From assembly GCA_021787035.1 (NCBI GenBank), contig JAJYMM010000034.1, positions 1-40,118 on the forward strand: a stretch of DNA of 40,118 nucleotides, in the 5' to 3' direction. The translations under genes and the position numbers were made by a program. The notes below the pieces were generated by a model. That model was given only the letters and a program-made list of their open reading frames with translations. It did no database searches and was not told the origin of the DNA. The DNA comes from Actinomycetes bacterium. GTDB lineage: Bacteria > Actinomycetota > Acidimicrobiia > Acidimicrobiales > Palsa-688. Below are positions 37,546 to 40,118 of the stretch, piece by piece; position 1 is the first letter of the stretch, and each line of letters opens with the position of its first letter.

Positions 37546-38549
37546 GCCGGCGCAGGCGGGCGGCGGTCGGGGCCGCCGCTTTGGTGGTTGCGGCGTGCCT
37601 GGTCGGCTACTTCCATTTCAGCTCCGAGATAGACGGGGGCACCCCCGGCCCGGCGGTCACGGTCTCTATCCCCGAAGGGCTCTCCACGCCGGCGATAGCC
37701 CGCAAGCTCGCCCGGGCCGGGGTCATCCACAGCCCGACGCTGTTCGAACTGTACGTGAAGCTCGTGGGGAGCAAGGCGCTCCTGGCCGGGACCTACAAGC
37801 TGCCGACGAACGAGGGTTATGCCACGGTGATCTCTGCCCTGGAGAAAGGGCCCGTCATGAGGGAGCTCGTCGTGCCCGAGGGCTTCACGCTCGCCGAGAT
37901 GGCCAAGGCGGTGGCGGCCCTCCACGCCGGCATAAGCGCGAACGCCTTCCTCCAGGCGACCCGTGCCGTCCGCTCTCCCTACGAGCCGGCGGGCTCCCAT
38001 GACCTCGAGGGCCTCCTTTTCCCGGCCACCTACCCGGTCGCGGTGGGCGAGACCGCCACCGCGCTCGTCCAGTACATGGTCACCACCTTTGACCAGCATG
38101 CCGCCGCACTCGGGCTGCCAAGCGCGGCCAAACGGCTCGGCCTCAGCGCGTACCAGGTAATAAAGGTGGCCTCGATCGTCGAGCGCGAGGCCAAGTTGGA
38201 AGTGGACCGGGGGCCGATCGCGAGCGCGATCTACAACCGCTTGGCCCTCGGGATGCCCATCGGTGCGGAGTCGACGCTCCTCTACGGGCTTGGGGACGGT
38301 CTCCCCTTCCATGGCAAACTCGTCGACTTGACGGTCAGCAACCCCTACAACACCTTTACCCGAAAGGGCCTCCCGCCGACTCCGATCGCGAGCCCAGGGG
38401 TGCCGTCGCTCGAAGCTGCGATGCACCCGCCCGAGACGAAGTTCGTCTACTGGGTAGAGGTAAACCCCGACGGGAAGATGGGTTTCGGCACCACCCAGGC
38501 ACAGTTCCGCCAGCTCCAGCGCGAATGTCAGGTCGTCCACCTGTGCTGA
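37542..38549 (+). CDS. mltG: Endolytic murein transglycosylase MltG (YceG-like)
   Basis: MltG cuts nascent peptidoglycan strands at the membrane to end glycan growth. The 335-residue protein has an N-terminal basic-plus-hydrophobic anchor (RRRRAAVGAAALVVAACLVGY) and a LysM-like segment (SIPEGLSTPAIARKLARAGV). The catalytic YceG domain contains ASIVEREA with the catalytic glutamate E214. SAIYNRLALGMPIGAESTLLY and the NPYNTFTRKGLPPTPIASPG block follow. The GTG start overlaps the ruvX stop by four bases. The 3' end overlaps aroE. Confidence 0.96.
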   Translation: MSRRRRAAVGAAALVVAACLVGYFHFSSEIDGGTPGPAVTVSIPEGLSTPAIARKLARAGVIHSPTLFELYVKLVGSKALLAGTYKLPTNEGYATVISALEKGPVMRELVVPEGFTLAEMAKAVAALHAGISANAFLQATRAVRSPYEPAGSHDLEGLLFPATYPVAVGETATALVQYMVTTFDQHAAALGLPSAAKRLGLSAYQVIKVASIVEREAKLEVDRGPIASAIYNRLALGMPIGAESTLLYGLGDGLPFHGKLVDLTVSNPYNTFTRKGLPPTPIASPGVPSLEAAMHPPETKFVYWVEVNPDGKMGFGTTQAQFRQLQRECQVVHLC

Positions 38550-39412
38550 GGGGGCGTCAGGTCTGGCCGTTGGCCACCACCGCTGTCGCTGGTGTGATCG
38601 GCGACCCGGTCGAGCATTCCCTCTCCCCGGTGCTGCACAACGCCGCCTTCATGGCGCTCGGCCTCGATTGGGCTTATGTGGCCTTCCCTGTCCCGGCGGG
38701 AAGGGGTGAAGAGGCCGTGGCCGCTATGGCTGACCTCGGCATCCGCGGCCTTTCGGTGACGATGCCCCACAAGGCGCCCGCCGCGCGCGCTTGCGAGCGC
38801 CTCAGCGCCGTTGCCGAGCGCCTGGGGGTCGCCAACACCGTCACAAACGTCGGTGGCGTCTTGGTTGGCGACAGCACCGATGGCTCCGGGTTCCTCGACT
38901 CGCTCGCCGAGCAGGGCTGGTCGCCCGAAGGCAAGCGTTGCTTCGTGCTCGGTGCCGGCGGGGCCGCCCGGGCGGTGGTCCTGGCCCTGGCCCAGGCAGG
39001 GGCCAAGCGCGTCGACGTGCTCGCTCGCCGGGAGGAGGAGGCGTTGGCGGCCGTGTCGCTCGCCGGCCCGGTCGGAGGGCTCGGGGTCGCTGAGCAGCTG
39101 GACCAGGCGGACCTCCTCGTGAACGCCACCCCGGTAGGGATGACGAGCGACGGGTTGCCCTTCGGCATCGACCCGGTGCGCCTCGGGCCGGGACAGCTAG
39201 TCGCCGACCTGATCTACGCCCCCGACGTGACGCCGCTCATGGCTGCCGCACGGGAACGGGGCGCGGTGCCCCTAAATGGCGTCGGCATGTTGATCCACCA
39301 AGCTGCCCGCCAGTTCCGCTCGTGGACGGGCCAAGATGCCCCACTCGAGGCGATGTCGGCGGCGGCTCTGGCCGAGCTCCGCAGGCGGGCGGGCGGCCCT
39401 CAACCACGCTGA
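38525..39412 (+). CDS. aroE: Shikimate dehydrogenase
   Basis: AroE reduces 3-dehydroshikimate with NADPH in aromatic amino-acid synthesis. The 295-residue protein has the substrate-domain motifs VIGDPVEHSLSPVLHNAAF and SVTMPHK (catalytic Lys), the NTVTNVGG region, DGSGFL, the Rossmann loop GAGGAARAVV, the NATPVGM strand and the C-terminal NGVGMLIHQAARQFRSWTG. The start is uncertain: ATG 38525 lies 25 bases inside mltG, and GTG 38543, CTG 38546 (overlapping the mltG TGA) and TTG 38573 are in frame, none with a good Shine-Dalgarno sequence. The conserved domain begins near residue 18. Confidence 0.96.
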   Translation: MSGRPPVLRGRQVWPLATTAVAGVIGDPVEHSLSPVLHNAAFMALGLDWAYVAFPVPAGRGEEAVAAMADLGIRGLSVTMPHKAPAARACERLSAVAERLGVANTVTNVGGVLVGDSTDGSGFLDSLAEQGWSPEGKRCFVLGAGGAARAVVLALAQAGAKRVDVLARREEEALAAVSLAGPVGGLGVAEQLDQADLLVNATPVGMTSDGLPFGIDPVRLGPGQLVADLIYAPDVTPLMAAARERGAVPLNGVGMLIHQAARQFRSWTGQDAPLEAMSAAALAELRRRAGGPQPR

Positions 39413-39434
39413 CCCTCCTGCCGAAGGTATGGGT

Positions 39435-40118
39435 GTGTCGCTAGAAGGAACGCTCGAGACGGTCGCACTGCCAGATGTTCTGGCACTTCTGTCGGTAACC
39501 GCGAAGTCAGGTGAGCTGCGTGTCGAGTCTGCCAAGCTCGCCGGCAGCCTTTGGATGGACGCCGGCCGGATCTCGGGCTTCGACGTCGGCAACTGCGCGA
39601 GCGCGGTGGACGCCCTCTTCGCCTTGCTCCGCCTTGGCGAGGGGAGCTTTGCCTTCCGGGGCGAGGGGTCGGTACCAGTCACAACGGTCGTGCCACAAGA
39701 CGTGGCCCCGGTGCTAGAGGAGGCTGAGGCGCGCCTCTTGGAGTGGCCCGGGATCGAGGCGGTGGTCCCATCGCTTGCGAGCCACTTGTCGCTGTCGGGG
39801 GACGTGGGTGCTCCTGTCACGCTCCGGCCCGACCAGTGGCAGCTCGTTGCCGGGATAGGAGGGGGCAGGACGGTCGCCGACGTCCTCGATTCGCTCAGCC
39901 TCGGCGAGTTCGACGGCTGCAAGGCAGTCAAGGAACTGGTCGAGCTGCGCCTCGTGCACCTGGCCGTCCCTGGCTTCGGCGACGAGCAGGTTGCCGGCGA
40001 CCTTGTCGCCGGCGAGGCCTTCGCCGGCGAGGCTGTTGCGGGCGAAGCTGTTGCGGGCGAAGCTGTTGCGGGCGAAGCTGTTGCGGGCGAGGTCGGGCCT
40101 GATGACCCCTTCGCCGGC
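39435..40118 (+). CDS. DUF4388 domain protein (3' end outside the window)
   Basis: The frame is open to the end of the window, giving at least 228 residues. The first ~110 residues match the DUF4388 pattern: SLEGTLETVALPDVLALLS, TAKSGELRVES, then GSLWMDAGRISGFD. DUF4388 domains occur in bacterial signalling and motility proteins. A second all-helical or winged-like region (LRPDQWQLVAGIGGGRTVAD, SLGEFDGCKAVKELVELRLV) resembles another copy of a DUF4388-associated helical unit. It ends in Ala-Gly-Glu-Ala-Val repeats. GTG 39435 is preferred as start because GAAGG lies seven bases upstream. ATG 39429 is the alternative. Function is unknown. Confidence 0.8.
   Translation, partial: MSLEGTLETVALPDVLALLSVTAKSGELRVESAKLAGSLWMDAGRISGFDVGNCASAVDALFALLRLGEGSFAFRGEGSVPVTTVVPQDVAPVLEEAEARLLEWPGIEAVVPSLASHLSLSGDVGAPVTLRPDQWQLVAGIGGGRTVADVLDSLSLGEFDGCKAVKELVELRLVHLAVPGFGDEQVAGDLVAGEAFAGEAVAGEAVAGEAVAGEAVAGEVGPDDPFAG
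39990..40094 (+). repeat. Coding minisatellite in the DUF4388 gene
   Basis: Seven tandem 15-bp units of GTTGCGGGCGAAGCT type encode Val-Ala-Gly-Glu-Ala. The three central copies (40035–40079) are identical, and the outer ones are degenerate. Confidence 0.92.

Overview
The window is a high-GC (roughly 70% by eye) chromosomal segment from an actinomycetote. The gene order rpsO–pnp–M16 peptidase–dapB–dapA–RNase J–ftsK–rimO–pgsA–cinA–recA–miaB–miaA–dapF–hflX, followed by DUF948–DUF6167-like–alaS–ruvX–mltG–aroE, fuses two blocks that are separate but collinear in mycobacteria and streptomycetes. The proteins are diverged from those of the model actinomycetes, and the DapD is of the E. coli type. 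A DUF4388 protein follows aroE. This would fit the class Acidimicrobiia or a relative, but that placement is an inference from memory, not from a search.

Layout. 1–436 is a GC-rich tandem-repeat tract and the rpsO leader. 437–4768 is rpsO, pnp and an M16 protease. 4821–8626 is a structured leader, dapB, dapA and RNase J. 8679–12382 is ftsK and thrB. 12423–15204 is a membrane protein divergent from a NarL-type two-component system. 15311–18830 is rimO, pgsA and cinA. 18814–21357 is an inverted minus-strand island: an orphan GyrA C-gate-like protein, recA with a LexA-type box, and a ThpR-like 2'-5' RNA ligase family protein. 21661–29248 is a tightly packed run miaB–miaA–dapF–hflX–dapC–dapD–dapE. 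29268–30106 is a DUF948/DUF6167-like pair. 30058–34514 is an accessory block (diguanylate cyclase, membrane protein, ECF sigma/anti-sigma pair, SMP-30 hydrolase) inserted before alaS. 34533–40118 is alaS–ruvX–mltG–aroE and a truncated DUF4388 gene.

How the genes work together. Six genes (dapA, B, C, D, E, F) cover the succinylase route from aspartate semialdehyde to meso-diaminopimelate, the cell-wall cross-linker and lysine precursor. thrB draws on the same aspartate-family precursors, and mltG and ftsK act in wall growth and division. pnp and RNase J form an RNA-decay pair. rimO, miaB and miaA modify ribosome and tRNA. recA, cinA, ruvX and ftsK belong to DNA repair and processing.

Recurring oddities. 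(1) Many genes have in-frame 9–15 bp minisatellites inserted at poorly conserved positions of otherwise conserved enzymes. (2) At least six genes lack a Shine-Dalgarno sequence and instead carry a TANNNT-like -10 box 5–8 nt before the start, which points to leaderless mRNAs. (3) Stop/start overlaps of the form NTGA occur with all four first bases, and miaA and dapE appear to need CTG starts. (4) A three-segment, mutually exclusive hairpin lies in front of dapB. (5) DapF has Ser where the first catalytic Cys is expected. No tRNA, rRNA, CRISPR array, insertion sequence or prophage gene was seen.
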